Positions 17,907 through 26,220 of a stretch of 64,000 nt of DNA are shown here, one piece after another. This DNA comes from Fuscovulum blasticum DSM 2131 (GTDB lineage Bacteria > Pseudomonadota > Alphaproteobacteria > Rhodobacterales > Rhodobacteraceae), in NCBI RefSeq assembly GCF_003034965.1, contig NZ_PZKE01000011.1:58762-122761 (forward strand), written 5' to 3'. Position 1 is the stretch's first letter. Each line of letters starts with the position of its first letter. The position numbers and the translations under genes were made by a program. The notes below the pieces were generated by a model. The model ran no database searches, was not told the DNA's origin, and saw nothing but the letters and a program-made list of their open reading frames with translations.

Positions 17907-19103
17907 ATGACCACAGATTTCGCCGCCACCAAACGCCAGTTCCTGCTGCCCGAAGGGGTAATCTACCTTGACGGTAACTCGTTGGGGCCATTGCCCCGCG
18001 GCGTGGCCGAACGGTTGCAGACCACCGTGGCCGATGAATGGGGCCAGATGCTGATCCGCGGCTGGAACACCGCCGGCTGGATGGACATGCCCGCCCGCGT
18101 GGGCAACCGGATCGCCCGTCTGGTGGGGGCCGAACCGGGCAGCGTCGTCATGGGCGACACGCTCTCGATCAAGGTCTACCAGGCGCTGGCGTCGGCGCTG
18201 GAACTGGTGCCGGGCCGGCGGGTGATCCTGTCCGATACCGGCAACTTCCCGTCCGACCTGTACATCGCGGACGGCCTTGTCCGCACGCTGGGCGACGGCC
18301 ACGTGCTGAAGACCGTGGCGCCCGAGGCGGTGGAAGACGCCATCGACGGCAGTGTCGGCGTGGTCATGGTCACCGAGGTCGACTATCGCACCGGCCGCCG
18401 CCACGACATGGCCCGGCTGGCCGCCAAGGCCCATGCGCATGGCGCGCTGCTGGTCTGGGATCTGGCCCATTCCGCCGGGGCCTTCCCGGTGCATCTGGCG
18501 CGCGACGGGGCCGATTTCGCGGTGGGATGCACCTACAAATACCTGAACTCGGGCCCCGGCGGCCCGGCCTTCATCTATCTGGCGCCGCGCCATCAGGACG
18601 CCGCCCGCCCCGCCCTGTCCGGCTGGCTGGGGCATGAGGCGCCCTTTGCCTTCGATCTGGACTACCGCCCCGGCGCCGGGATCGAGCGGATGCGGGTCGG
18701 CACGCCGCCGATCCTGCAACTGGCCGCGCTGGATGCCGCGCTGGATGTGTGGAACGGTGTCGATCTGGACGACCTGCGCGCCCGCGCGCTGGCCCTGCAG
18801 GACCGTTTCATCGCCGCGGTCGAGACCGCCTGCCCGATGCTGACGCTGGCCACGCCGCGGGATCATGGTCAGCGCGGCAGCCAGGTCAGCTTCCGCCACG
18901 CCGAAGGTTATGCCATCATGCAGGCGCTGATCGCCGAAGGGGTGATCGGCGACTTCCGCGCGCCCGACATCCTGCGCTTCGGCATCACGCCGCTGTACAT
19001 CGACGAAGGCGACATCGACCGCGCCGCGGCGATCCTGGCCCGCATCATGACCACCGGGTCGTGGGACCAGCCGCAGTTCAAGGCCCGCGCCCGCGTGACC
19101 TGA
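17907..19103 (+). CDS. kynU: Kynureninase
   Basis: KynU is a PLP enzyme that splits kynurenine into anthranilate and alanine. The 398-residue protein opens with [14 protein letters not shown], the family's N-terminal signature. It has [10 protein letters not shown] mid-protein, the PLP lysine in [13 protein letters not shown] (Lys at residue 211), and [16 protein letters not shown] as the C-terminal substrate region. A strong AGAGGAG precedes the ATG. The kynA gene follows after 161 bases on the same strand, and a probable formamidase gene lies near 7.9 kb. Together they allow tryptophan to be degraded to anthranilate. Confidence 0.97.
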   Translation: MTTDFAATKRQFLLPEGVIYLDGNSLGPLPRGVAERLQTTVADEWGQMLIRGWNTAGWMDMPARVGNRIARLVGAEPGSVVMGDTLSIKVYQALASALELVPGRRVILSDTGNFPSDLYIADGLVRTLGDGHVLKTVAPEAVEDAIDGSVGVVMVTEVDYRTGRRHDMARLAAKAHAHGALLVWDLAHSAGAFPVHLARDGADFAVGCTYKYLNSGPGGPAFIYLAPRHQDAARPALSGWLGHEAPFAFDLDYRPGAGIERMRVGTPPILQLAALDAALDVWNGVDLDDLRARALALQDRFIAAVETACPMLTLATPRDHGQRGSQVSFRHAEGYAIMQALIAEGVIGDFRAPDILRFGITPLYIDEGDIDRAAAILARIMTTGSWDQPQFKARARVT

Positions 19104-19115
19104 GGACCGAGAGCC

Positions 19116-19235
19116 ATGCTTGCCGCCGCAACACCGCGCCTGCCCCTGTGCCGCCCCGCGGGCTGGGTCGCGCTGTGGCGGCGTCTGGGCAACCTGTCGA
19201 TCCTGTCCTGCCGGAGGCTGCGTTTCCTTCCCTGA
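19116..19235 (+). CDS. Possible 39-residue peptide between kynU and kynA
   Basis: An ATG at 19116, preceded by GGACCGAGAG, opens a 39-codon frame rich in Leu and Arg that ends before the kynA ribosome site. It begins 12 bases after the kynU stop, so coupled translation is possible. Four Trp/Cys-type codons appear in a short span, and I recognise no family. It could be a leader-like peptide or chance; a high-GC genome makes short open frames common. Confidence 0.25.
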   Translation: MLAAATPRLPLCRPAGWVALWRRLGNLSILSCRRLRFLP

Positions 19236-19264
19236 TCCGATCTTACGTCACCAGGAGAAAACGC

Positions 19265-20104
19265 ATGACCACCTGCCCCTTCAACCCCGCCGAGGATGGC
19301 GCCCAGATGGCCTTCGATGGCCGCATGTCCTATGGCGACTATCTTCGCATCGACCAGATCCTTGATGCGCAGGCGATGCTGACGCCCGCGCATGACGAGA
19401 TGCTGTTCATCATCCAGCACCAGACCTCGGAACTGTGGATGCGTCTGGCCCTGCACGAGCTGGACGCCGCGCGCCGCAAGATCGCGGCCGATACTCCGCA
19501 TGAGGCGTTCAAGATGCTGGCGCGGATCGCTCGCATCTTCGAGCAGCTCAACAGCGCCTGGGATGTGCTGCGGACCATGACCCCCAGCGACTATTCCACC
19601 TTCCGGGCCGGGCTTGGCCAGTCTTCGGGGTTCCAGTCCTGGCAATACCGGCTGATCGAATATGCCGTCGGCAACCGCAACCTTGCCATGCTGAAACCCC
19701 ATGCCCACCGTCCCGACCTGACCGCCCGGCTTGAGGCCGAACTTGCCCGCCCCAGCCTGTATGACGAGGCGCTGCGGCATCTGGCCCGCCATGGCCTGCC
19801 CGTGCCCGAAGCCGTGCTGACCCGCGATCTGCGGGCGCCCTGGGTCCATGACGCCGGCGTTCTGGCCGCGTGGGAAATCGTCTACCGCGATCCGCAGAAA
19901 CACTGGGCGGCCTATGAGCTTGCCGAAAAGCTGGTGGATTTCGAGGACTACTTCCGCCGCTGGCGCTTCAATCACCTGACAACGGTCGAACGGGTGATCG
20001 GCTTCAAGCGCGGCACCGGCGGCACCTCGGGCGTGGCCTATCTGCGCCGGATGCTTGACATCCAGCTTTTCCCCGAACTCTGGGCGCTGCGCACCACGCT
20101 TTGA
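19265..20104 (+). CDS. kynA: Tryptophan 2,3-dioxygenase
   Basis: KynA is a haem enzyme that oxidises L-tryptophan to N-formylkynurenine, the first step of the kynurenine route. The 279-residue protein has the signature [10 protein letters not shown] (about residues 21-30) and [14 protein letters not shown], which forms the active-site helix. [13 protein letters not shown] is conserved. The haem-ligand histidine is residue 237 in [13 protein letters not shown], followed by the substrate loop [19 protein letters not shown] precedes the ATG at 19265. It lies directly downstream of kynU. A structured intergenic sequence, not a clear terminator, follows. Confidence 0.97.
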   Translation: MTTCPFNPAEDGAQMAFDGRMSYGDYLRIDQILDAQAMLTPAHDEMLFIIQHQTSELWMRLALHELDAARRKIAADTPHEAFKMLARIARIFEQLNSAWDVLRTMTPSDYSTFRAGLGQSSGFQSWQYRLIEYAVGNRNLAMLKPHAHRPDLTARLEAELARPSLYDEALRHLARHGLPVPEAVLTRDLRAPWVHDAGVLAAWEIVYRDPQKHWAAYELAEKLVDFEDYFRRWRFNHLTTVERVIGFKRGTGGTSGVAYLRRMLDIQLFPELWALRTTL

Positions 20105-20127
20105 ACCGGGGCTCCGGGCGCGGCAAA

Positions 20128-20174
20128 GGGCCGGCGAAAACGCAGGATTCTCACAATCCTGTCATCGCCGGCCC
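20128..20174 (+). other. Nested hairpin downstream of kynA
   Basis: The outer stem GGGCCGGCGA (20128-20137) pairs with TCGCCGGCCC (20165-20174). The inner stem CAGGATT (20143-20149) pairs with AATCCTG (20155-20161). There is no T run, so it may be a factor-dependent terminator or a 3'-end stabiliser of the kynUA message. Confidence 0.55.
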
Positions 20175-20185
20175 CCAAGCGCGGT

Positions 20186-20214
20186 TTGACGCAGCGGCGG
20201 GCTTCCTTTAGGGT
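20186..20214 (+). promoter_or_regulatory. Putative promoter of the L,D-transpeptidase gene
   Basis: TTGACG (20186-20191), 17 bases, TAGGGT (20209-20214). Transcription would start near 20221. This argues that translation begins at 20261 or 20273, not at the open-frame beginning at 20186. Confidence 0.55.
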
Positions 20215-20228
20215 CCGGGAAATTGTGG

Positions 20229-20248
20229 CCGGAAACATGTGTTTCCGG
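20229..20248 (+). promoter_or_regulatory. Perfect palindrome in the 5' leader of the L,D-transpeptidase gene
   Basis: CCGGAAACATGTGTTTCCGG has nine-base arms. It would lie just after the predicted transcription start and 12 bases before the ATG at 20261, so it could be an operator or an RNA hairpin that masks the ribosome site. Confidence 0.6.
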
Positions 20249-20260
20249 AACGTGAAAAGA

Positions 20261-21253
20261 ATGAGCCAAACGATGCGCGCGACCAGTTTTTCCGCCCTTT
20301 TGAAACTTTCTGCCATGGCGGTTCTGTCCGCAGGTCTTCTCAGCGCCTGCGTCGAGACTACGGTTCCGGGCGCGGCGCCTGCTGCGGCACCTGTGGTCAC
20401 GGAAAACGTCTATGTGGCCAAATCCGATGGCCAGTTCACGGTTCCTGCCCTGCCCGTCGAGAAGATCCCCGAACCCTATCGCCGCCAGGTGGTGGATTAC
20501 ACCACCGATCAGGCGCCCGGGACCATCATCATCGACCCGGCCCACAAGGTTCTGTATTACGTCACCGGCAAGAACAAGGCGATCCGCTACGGCATCGCCG
20601 TGGGCAAGGCCGGCTTCCAATGGTCGGGTGAGGCGATTGTTGCCAACAAGCGCCCCTGGCCGACCTGGACCCCGCCCAAGGAAATGATCGCCCGCAAGCC
20701 GGAACTGTCGAAATGGGAAAAAGGCCAGCCGGGCGGCCCGACCAACCCGCTGGGCGCCCGCGCCATCTATCTGACCTCGGGCGGCGTCGATTACGGCTAC
20801 CGCATCCACGGCACGCCGGAATGGCAGTCGATCGGCCGCAACGCTTCGTCGGGCTGCATCCGCATGATCAACCAGGATGTGATGGACCTGTATGAGCGTG
20901 TCACCGGCGGCGAAAAGGTGATCGTGCTGACCGCTTCGGGCGAAATGCCCAAGGGTCTGTCGATTCCGAAGCCCCCGGCGGTTAAGAAGGCCGCAGCCCC
21001 GGCGCAGCCGAAGGCCGCCGCCCCGGCCGTGGTGCCTGCGCTGTCGGTCCTGCCGCCGCCGTCCATCGTGACCGGGCCGGCTGCCGCCACGCCCGCGGTG
21101 GCCCCGGCCACAACCCCAGCCCCGGCCGCACCGGCCGCCACTACCGTGCCGGCCCCGGCGGCAACTGCCCCGGCCGCAGCACCGGCCGAAGACACCGTGA
21201 TGCCGGCGACCTGCCCGGTGCCGCTGGTTGATGGCAAGTGCCCGCAGGGCTGA
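20261..21253 (+). CDS. L,D-transpeptidase lipoprotein (YkuD domain)
   Basis: A YkuD-family enzyme, which makes 3-3 peptidoglycan cross-links or attaches proteins to peptidoglycan. Starting at 20261 (330 residues), a lipoprotein signal ends in LLSAC with lipid-modified Cys30. The YkuD domain spans about residues 75-225, with catalytic His183 in RIHGTPE and Cys199 in SSGCIRM. The C-terminal 100 residues are a Pro/Ala-rich linker ending in a short CPVPLVDGKCPQG with two cysteines that may pair. The start could also be the ATG at 20273; both keep the signal. A promoter and palindrome precede the gene and a terminator follows. It acts in the periplasm, anchored to a membrane. Confidence 0.9.
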   Translation: MSQTMRATSFSALLKLSAMAVLSAGLLSACVETTVPGAAPAAAPVVTENVYVAKSDGQFTVPALPVEKIPEPYRRQVVDYTTDQAPGTIIIDPAHKVLYYVTGKNKAIRYGIAVGKAGFQWSGEAIVANKRPWPTWTPPKEMIARKPELSKWEKGQPGGPTNPLGARAIYLTSGGVDYGYRIHGTPEWQSIGRNASSGCIRMINQDVMDLYERVTGGEKVIVLTASGEMPKGLSIPKPPAVKKAAAPAQPKAAAPAVVPALSVLPPPSIVTGPAAATPAVAPATTPAPAAPAATTVPAPAATAPAAAPAEDTVMPATCPVPLVDGKCPQG

Positions 21254-21280
21254 TCCGCGCGCCACATATCGCGAATGACA

Positions 21281-21308
21281 AAGGGCCGCCCATCGGGGCG
21301 GCCCTTTT
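21281..21308. terminator. Intrinsic terminator between convergent genes
   Basis: AAGGGCCGCC (21281-21290) pairs with GGCGGCCCTT (21297-21306), then TT. A shorter T run exists on the reverse strand. It serves the L,D-transpeptidase gene and perhaps also the D-lyxose isomerase gene that ends at 21332. Confidence 0.8.
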
Positions 21309-21331
21309 CATGGACGGCAACTGCCTGGTGG

Positions 21332-22018
21332 TCAGCCCAGCCAGCGGTCGTAGTCGCTGACCAGCAGATGCGTCGGCCCCACGTCTTCCTCGATCTCGGC
21401 AAAGCGACCGATGGGTTCGCGGAAGATGTTGTCGGTCAGGTCGTCGTTCACGGTCGAAACCTCGCCGATCAGGACATCACCGCCCTCGCCCCAGAAGGCG
21501 TGCCAGTCGCCCGGCATCAGCGTGACGCTTTCCCCCGGCGCCAGTTTCAGCTTGTCGCCCGGGCCATAGGGCCGGTCGATGCCGTCGCACCGCACCAGCC
21601 CGCCGCGATCCTCGGCAAAGCGGCCCTGATCGTCGCTGCCATAAAGTTCGACCACCAGCGTCGCGCCGCCACGGTTGATGATGTCCTCGGCCTTCAGGAT
21701 ATGGCTGTGCATCGGCGAAAGCTGGTCCTGCCGGCTGATCAGCAGCTTTTCGGCATAACACATGCCGCCGCCCCGCTGCAGGTCTGACAGGCTGCCGTTG
21801 CGCAGGGTGAACAGGAACAGCCCCATCTCATCGAACCGGCCTTCGCCGTAATCCGTGATGTCCCAGCCGCAGCGCGCACCGATAACCCGGCTGGCCGAGG
21901 CCGCGCGGGCCTTGAATTCATCCGGCGACCAATAGGCAAACGGCGGCAGCGCAAAGCCGTGATGGCGGATCATTTCGTCCGCAGCCGCCATGATGTCGTT
22001 GATGCGTGAGCGTTTCAT
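21332..22018 (-). CDS. D-lyxose ketol-isomerase family protein
   Basis: A 228-residue cupin-fold sugar isomerase that matches the D-lyxose isomerase family, which interconverts D-lyxose and D-xylulose with a divalent metal. The metal site is expected around QLSPMHSHILKAEDIINRGG (about residues 98-117), with a further ligand in MPGDWHAFWGEGG. The ATG at 22018 follows GGGAGGGG, a strong ribosome site. There are no sugar kinase or transporter genes beside it, so its physiological sugar cannot be inferred from context. It is divergent from the DUF1304 gene. Confidence 0.85.
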   Translation of the reverse strand: MKRSRINDIMAAADEMIRHHGFALPPFAYWSPDEFKARAASASRVIGARCGWDITDYGEGRFDEMGLFLFTLRNGSLSDLQRGGGMCYAEKLLISRQDQLSPMHSHILKAEDIINRGGATLVVELYGSDDQGRFAEDRGGLVRCDGIDRPYGPGDKLKLAPGESVTLMPGDWHAFWGEGGDVLIGEVSTVNDDLTDNIFREPIGRFAEIEEDVGPTHLLVSDYDRWLG

Positions 22019-22084
22019 TGCACCCCTCCCGATGTTGGCGCTAACTATACCGGCGGCAAGGGGCGCGGCAAGCAGGGGACAGTC

Positions 22085-22444
22085 ATGATTGCGCAAGTGT
22101 TGGTCGGGGTGGTGGCGGCGATCCACCTTTACATCGTGGTTCTGGAAATGGTGCTGTGGACCACCCCCAAGGGGCGGCGGGTGTTCGGGACCACGGCCGA
22201 ATTCGCCGAAACCTCAAAAGTGCTTGCGGCCAATCAGGGGCTTTACAACGGGTTCCTTGCTGCCGGGCTGATCTGGGCCAGCGTCGCGGGATTGCAGGCC
22301 GCAGGTTGGCAGATGGCCGTCTTCACCCTGCTTTGCGTAATTTCTGCCGGGCTTTACGGGGCCGCCACGGTCTCGCGCCGCATCCTGTTCGTGCAGGCGG
22401 TGCCCGCCGCACTGGCCCTGCTGGCGCTATTGCTGAAGATCTAG
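22085..22444 (+). CDS. DUF1304 family membrane protein
   Basis: A 119-residue protein with four hydrophobic segments, recognised as DUF1304. Typical features are AAIHLYIVVLEMVLWTTPKG near the N-terminus and NQGLYNGFLAAGLIWA in the middle. Function is unknown; it is an inner-membrane protein. The region between it and the D-lyxose isomerase gene is only 66 bases, so both promoters must be packed there. Confidence 0.8.
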   Translation: MIAQVLVGVVAAIHLYIVVLEMVLWTTPKGRRVFGTTAEFAETSKVLAANQGLYNGFLAAGLIWASVAGLQAAGWQMAVFTLLCVISAGLYGAATVSRRILFVQAVPAALALLALLLKI

Positions 22445-22474
22445 CGCGCCAAAGTCCGCGACAGGGCAAATCGG

Positions 22475-23266
22475 TCAGGCGACGCCTGTCACCACCGGGC
22501 GCCGGCCCGCGGCCCAATCGGCGCAGGCCGCGCCAAAGGCGTGGAACAGCGGGCGCGACACCGGGTCTTCCCCCGCCTGCCATTCCGGGTGCCATTGCAC
22601 CGACAGGGTAAAGCCGGGCGCGTCGCGGACATAGATCGCCTCGGGCGTGCCGTCCGGGGCCACGCCGTCGATCACGATGCGCGCACCGGGCCGCGCGATG
22701 CCTTGGCCGTGCAGCGTGTTGGTCATCACCTCTTCCGCGCCCATCAGCCGGTGGAACACGCCCCCCGGCGTGAAACGCACCGCATGGCGCAGGGCGAATT
22801 TTTCCTCAAGCGAACCATCGGGCGGCATCCGGTGATTCATCCGCCCCGGCAGATCGCGGATCTCGGGGTGCAGCGAACCGCCCATGGCGACGTTCACTTC
22901 CTGAAAGCCGCGGCAGATGCCGATGAAGGGCTGGCCCCGGTCCACGCAGGCCCGCACCAGCGGCAGCGTGATCGCATCGCGCCCCCGGTCAAAGGCGCCA
23001 TGCGCCGGCGTCTCTTCTTCGCCCCAGGCACTGGGGTGAACATTGGGCCGCCCGCCCGTCAGCAGAAAGCCGTCGCACAGGTCCAGCAGATCCTCGACCG
23101 ATACCAGCCGGGGGTCAGACGGAATGATCAGAGGCAGGCAGCCGGCCACATCGGCCACCGCCTCGGAATTCATCCGGCCAACGGCGTGCACCTCATACTG
23201 ATCGTTCAACGCATGGGCGTTGCCGATGATGCCAACGACAGGACGGCGAGAATTGGGCTTGGCCAT
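22475..23266 (-). CDS. Class I glutamine amidotransferase, gamma-glutamyl-GABA hydrolase (PuuD) type
   Basis: A peptidase C26-family hydrolase of 263 residues. PuuD-type enzymes release GABA from gamma-glutamyl-GABA in putrescine breakdown. The nucleophile cysteine is in FIGICRGFQEVNVAMGG and the catalytic histidine in SVQWHPEWQ near the C-terminus. LLTGGRPNVHPSAWGEE is also family-typical. I start at MAKPNSRRPVVGI (23266); an in-frame ATG at 23305 would add 13 residues. A polyamine-type importer in the same window makes a role in polyamine use plausible, but the genes are not adjacent and no other puu gene is seen. Confidence 0.85.
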   Translation of the reverse strand: MAKPNSRRPVVGIIGNAHALNDQYEVHAVGRMNSEAVADVAGCLPLIIPSDPRLVSVEDLLDLCDGFLLTGGRPNVHPSAWGEEETPAHGAFDRGRDAITLPLVRACVDRGQPFIGICRGFQEVNVAMGGSLHPEIRDLPGRMNHRMPPDGSLEEKFALRHAVRFTPGGVFHRLMGAEEVMTNTLHGQGIARPGARIVIDGVAPDGTPEAIYVRDAPGFTLSVQWHPEWQAGEDPVSRPLFHAFGAACADWAAGRRPVVTGVA

Positions 23267-23457
23267 GGGCACGACATCCGAAAACACGCAATGTGGATGC
23301 AACACTAGCCCCGGTATGGACCCCGGTGAAGTGCAAAGCCGCGCACAGTCGCTCTCTCCTCCTGCACCTTTGGTGTCCGCTCACCCGGACGTGACTTTCC
23401 TTCCAGCCGCAGGAACCTGCGAGAAGAAAGGCCGTCCCACCGCGCAGGAGATACCCG

Positions 23458-23823
23458 ATGTTCCGCCGCCTTGCCCTGATCACCGCCGCCACGTTTGCCC
23501 TGACCGGCCTGCCCCTGCTGGCCGAAGGCACCATGGACCATACCGGCCACATGATGACCGGCGCCGAAAGCGCCTCGACCCTTGCCTTTATGGAGGCCAA
23601 TGCGAAGATGCACGGCGACATGGCCATCGCCTTCACCGGCGATGCCGATGTCGATTTCATCCGTGGGATGATCCCCCACCATCAGGGCGCCATCGACATG
23701 GCGCGCATCGTGCTGGAACACGGCAAAGACCCCGAGGTCCGCAAGCTGGCCGAGGGCATCATTGCAGCCCAGGAACAGGAAATCGCCTGGATGCAGGACT
23801 GGCTGGCCCGCCACGGCCAATAA
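23458..23823 (+). CDS. DUF305 family exported protein
   Basis: A 121-residue exported protein. The signal peptide ends near ALTGLPLLA (about residue 22). The DUF305 core contains FIRGMIPHHQGAIDMA (about residues 63-78), with paired histidines and neighbouring methionines thought to bind metal. DHTGHMM near residue 27 adds more His/Met. Many family members are linked with copper handling. AGGAG lies eight bases before the ATG. A single gene, divergent from the amidotransferase; the next gene downstream is an EamA transporter on the same strand. Confidence 0.85.
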   Translation: MFRRLALITAATFALTGLPLLAEGTMDHTGHMMTGAESASTLAFMEANAKMHGDMAIAFTGDADVDFIRGMIPHHQGAIDMARIVLEHGKDPEVRKLAEGIIAAQEQEIAWMQDWLARHGQ

Positions 23824-23892
23824 TCGCCGCAACCGGCGATCTGTCGTTTCCAGACGGCCGGACCGGGGCTTTTGCCCCTAGGGTCCGGCCGC

Positions 23893-24765
23893 ATGACAGA
23901 ACCACGCCCCCTGATCGGCATCGGCCTCATGCTTCTGGCCATGGCGATCCTGCCCTTCATCGACGTGCTGGCCAAGTTCCTTGGACAGGCCGGCCTGCCC
24001 ATCGTTCTGGTGGTCTGGGCGCGTGCCGTCTTCGGATCTCTGGTCACGCTGCCCTTCGCGCTGCGGGCGGCCGGTCCCGCGGCCTTGCGACCTGAAAACC
24101 CTTTTCAACACCTTGGCCGCGCGCTTTTGCTGTTCAGCGCGACCTTCTGCTTCTTCGAAGCCCTGAAATTCCTTCCCATTGCGGATGCGCTGGCGATCTT
24201 CTTCGTCAACCCGCTGGTGATCACGGCCCTTTCCGCCCTGGTCTTGCGCGAAACGGTCGGCCCCCGACGCTGGGCCGCTGTCGCCTTCGGGTTCCTGGGC
24301 ACGCTGGTGATCATCCGCCCCGGCCTTGTCGAGATGAACCCCGGCACGCTGCTGGCGCTTGCAGCGGGGTTTGCGCTTGGCAGCTATTTCGTGATGACCC
24401 GCGCCATGGCGGCCCGGGCCGAGGCCTCGGTGCTGACCTTCCAGACCAATATCATCGGGTCGGCCCTGCTGACCGCGCTTCTGCCGCTGGTCTGGCAGGC
24501 GCCAACCGTGCCGCAATGGCTGATGCTGATCGGCATCGGCCTGATCGCCACGCTGGGCCACCTGCTGATCACCCGCGCCTATGTTCATGCCGAGGCGTCG
24601 CTGCTGGCGCCGCTGGCCTTCACCGAAATCGTGATGGCCACCATCCTGGGCTGGTGGTATTTCGGCGACTGGCCCGACAGATGGACCTTTGCAGGTGTGA
24701 CCATGCTGATTGCTTCGGCGGTGTATATTTCCTGGCGCGAGCGTCAGGCCACGGCCCGCCCGTGA
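23893..24765 (+). CDS. EamA/DMT-family transporter
   Basis: A 290-residue protein with ten predicted transmembrane helices in two EamA repeats, each about 140 residues. This is the drug/metabolite transporter fold. FFEALKFLPIADALAIFFVN in the first repeat and the matching AYVHAEASLLAPLAFTEIV in the second are typical. Exporters of amino acids, metabolites or drugs are common in the family, and the substrate is not predictable. The stop codon overlaps the GTG start of the ExoD-like gene by four bases, so the two are co-translated. Confidence 0.88.
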   Translation: MTEPRPLIGIGLMLLAMAILPFIDVLAKFLGQAGLPIVLVVWARAVFGSLVTLPFALRAAGPAALRPENPFQHLGRALLLFSATFCFFEALKFLPIADALAIFFVNPLVITALSALVLRETVGPRRWAAVAFGFLGTLVIIRPGLVEMNPGTLLALAAGFALGSYFVMTRAMAARAEASVLTFQTNIIGSALLTALLPLVWQAPTVPQWLMLIGIGLIATLGHLLITRAYVHAEASLLAPLAFTEIVMATILGWWYFGDWPDRWTFAGVTMLIASAVYISWRERQATARP

Positions 24766-25463
24766 CAGAGGACACCCCTCCTGCGGCCGGGGCGCAACCC
24801 GTGGTGCCCGACGCCGACTGGTCGGCGCATCATCCCGGCCCCCCGCCGCCCGCACCGCGCCCCCGGCCGCCGCGCCTGAGCGAAATCCTGTCCACCCTGG
24901 CCGAGGATGAAAGCCGCGACCGCGTGGCCATTGCCGACATGCTGGAAACCATGCGGGCCCGCGCCTTCGGGGCGCTGCTGCTGATCTTTGCCTTTCCGAA
25001 CATCCTGCCCTCGCCGCCGGGGCTGGCGGGCATCCTTGGCCTGCCGCTGATCTTCCTGTCCACCCAGATGATGCTGGGCATTTCCCCCTGGCTGCCGCAG
25101 GTCATCGCCCGCCGCTCGATGCCGCGCAGCACTTTCGCGGGCATGGTCACCCGGCTGACCCCGTGGCTGGAACGGGCAGAGCGCCTGTTGAAGGCGCGGC
25201 TTCAGATGCTGGCCTGGCCGGTATCGCAGCGGCTGATCGGCGGGGTCTGCCTGATCCTGTCCATCGCGCTGGCGCTGCCGATTCCCTTTGCGAACATGGC
25301 GCCCTCGGTGGCGATCTGTCTGATCGGCCTTGGCGTTCTGGAACGGGACGGCGTGTGGATCATGATCGGCCTTGCCGCCGCGACCGGCGCGCTGATCTAT
25401 GTCGCGGGCCTTGGCTACGCGCTGCTCAAGTCGGCGCTTTTCGTGCTGGCCAACGCCTTCTAG
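24762..25463 (+). CDS. ExoD family membrane protein
   Basis: A 233-residue member of the ExoD (exopolysaccharide synthesis) family. After a Pro-rich N-terminus of about 30 residues comes the family core, with LLLIFAFPNILPSPPG and LGLPLIFLSTQMMLG, then several helices to the C-terminus. In rhizobia exoD mutants are altered in exopolysaccharide and alkali tolerance, but the molecular activity is unknown. The GTG start overlaps the transporter stop. Its 3' end overlaps the convergent membrane-protein gene by four bases. Confidence 0.85.
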   Translation: MTEDTPPAAGAQPVVPDADWSAHHPGPPPPAPRPRPPRLSEILSTLAEDESRDRVAIADMLETMRARAFGALLLIFAFPNILPSPPGLAGILGLPLIFLSTQMMLGISPWLPQVIARRSMPRSTFAGMVTRLTPWLERAERLLKARLQMLAWPVSQRLIGGVCLILSIALALPIPFANMAPSVAICLIGLGVLERDGVWIMIGLAAATGALIYVAGLGYALLKSALFVLANAF

Positions 25464-26152
25464 CCGCGCCTGCGCCGCATCAGCCGCTCCTCGACCCGGC
25501 CCTTGACCAGCCAGGCCACCGCGAAGGCCCAGATGGCGATGGCCTCGAACCACAGGATCAGCATCCCGTCGCTGACCAGTTTCTGCGGCCCCTCCGGCCC
25601 GCGGATGCGAAACCATGACGCGACGATGACCGCGCCCGCCATGATCAGGATCGTCCAGCCGCAGGCCCGGTAGATGCGCCGGCGCAGCGGGCGGGCGGTG
25701 CGGGCGAACTTGCGCAGGCAGACCGCCGCCAGGGCGCAGAGAAAGACGATGGCACTGGCATAATGCGCCAGCGCCGCAATCTTGTAGCCAAAAGCCTGCT
25801 GGGTGATCGAGCCCAGCAGATTGGCATTGGTCCGCACCTCGTTCGGGAAATAGGCCACGCCGAAGGCGGCGATGCCGGCCACCGTTGTCATCAGGTCATC
25901 CGAGACATGTTCGCCCCTGCCCCGCGAATGGCCCGGATAGGCGATCAGGAACAGCCCGATTGCCGTCAGAACGCCTACGAAGGCGTCACGCATCAGCGTG
26001 TGGTAATAGTCGGAAATCGACGGCTCGATACTGTGCTGGCTGGCCAGACCGCCCACGATCAACACCAGCGGCAGCGCCAGCCCCAGCCAACCCAGGGTGC
26101 GGCGCATCCGGTAATAGGCGCGCAGAACATCGTCGCGATCGGTGTCGGTCAT
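25460..26152 (-). CDS. Multi-pass membrane protein of unknown function
   Basis: A 230-residue protein with about six hydrophobic segments. The most notable stretch is SISDYYHTLMRDAFVGVLTA (about residues 44-63), a pattern I associate with a conserved but uncharacterised bacterial membrane family. PNEVRTNANLLGSITQQ in the middle may be a periplasmic loop. The C-terminus is Arg-rich. I use the ATG at 26152; an in-frame start at 26299 would overlap the crotonase gene and adds an Arg/Pro-rich stretch without hydrophobic character. The gene converges on exoD with a four-base overlap. Confidence 0.65.
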   Translation of the reverse strand: MTDTDRDDVLRAYYRMRRTLGWLGLALPLVLIVGGLASQHSIEPSISDYYHTLMRDAFVGVLTAIGLFLIAYPGHSRGRGEHVSDDLMTTVAGIAAFGVAYFPNEVRTNANLLGSITQQAFGYKIAALAHYASAIVFLCALAAVCLRKFARTARPLRRRIYRACGWTILIMAGAVIVASWFRIRGPEGPQKLVSDGMLILWFEAIAIWAFAVAWLVKGRVEERLMRRRRG

Positions 26153-26220
26153 CGGGCGCTCCGGGGCGGTCACAGCGACCGGACTATGCCGCAGCCGCGC
26201 CCGCGCCGGAAGGTGCCGGT

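Noticed and set aside
20186..20260. Upstream in-frame extension of the L,D-transpeptidase
   Set aside because: It overlaps a good promoter and a palindrome and would bury the lipoprotein signal inside the protein.
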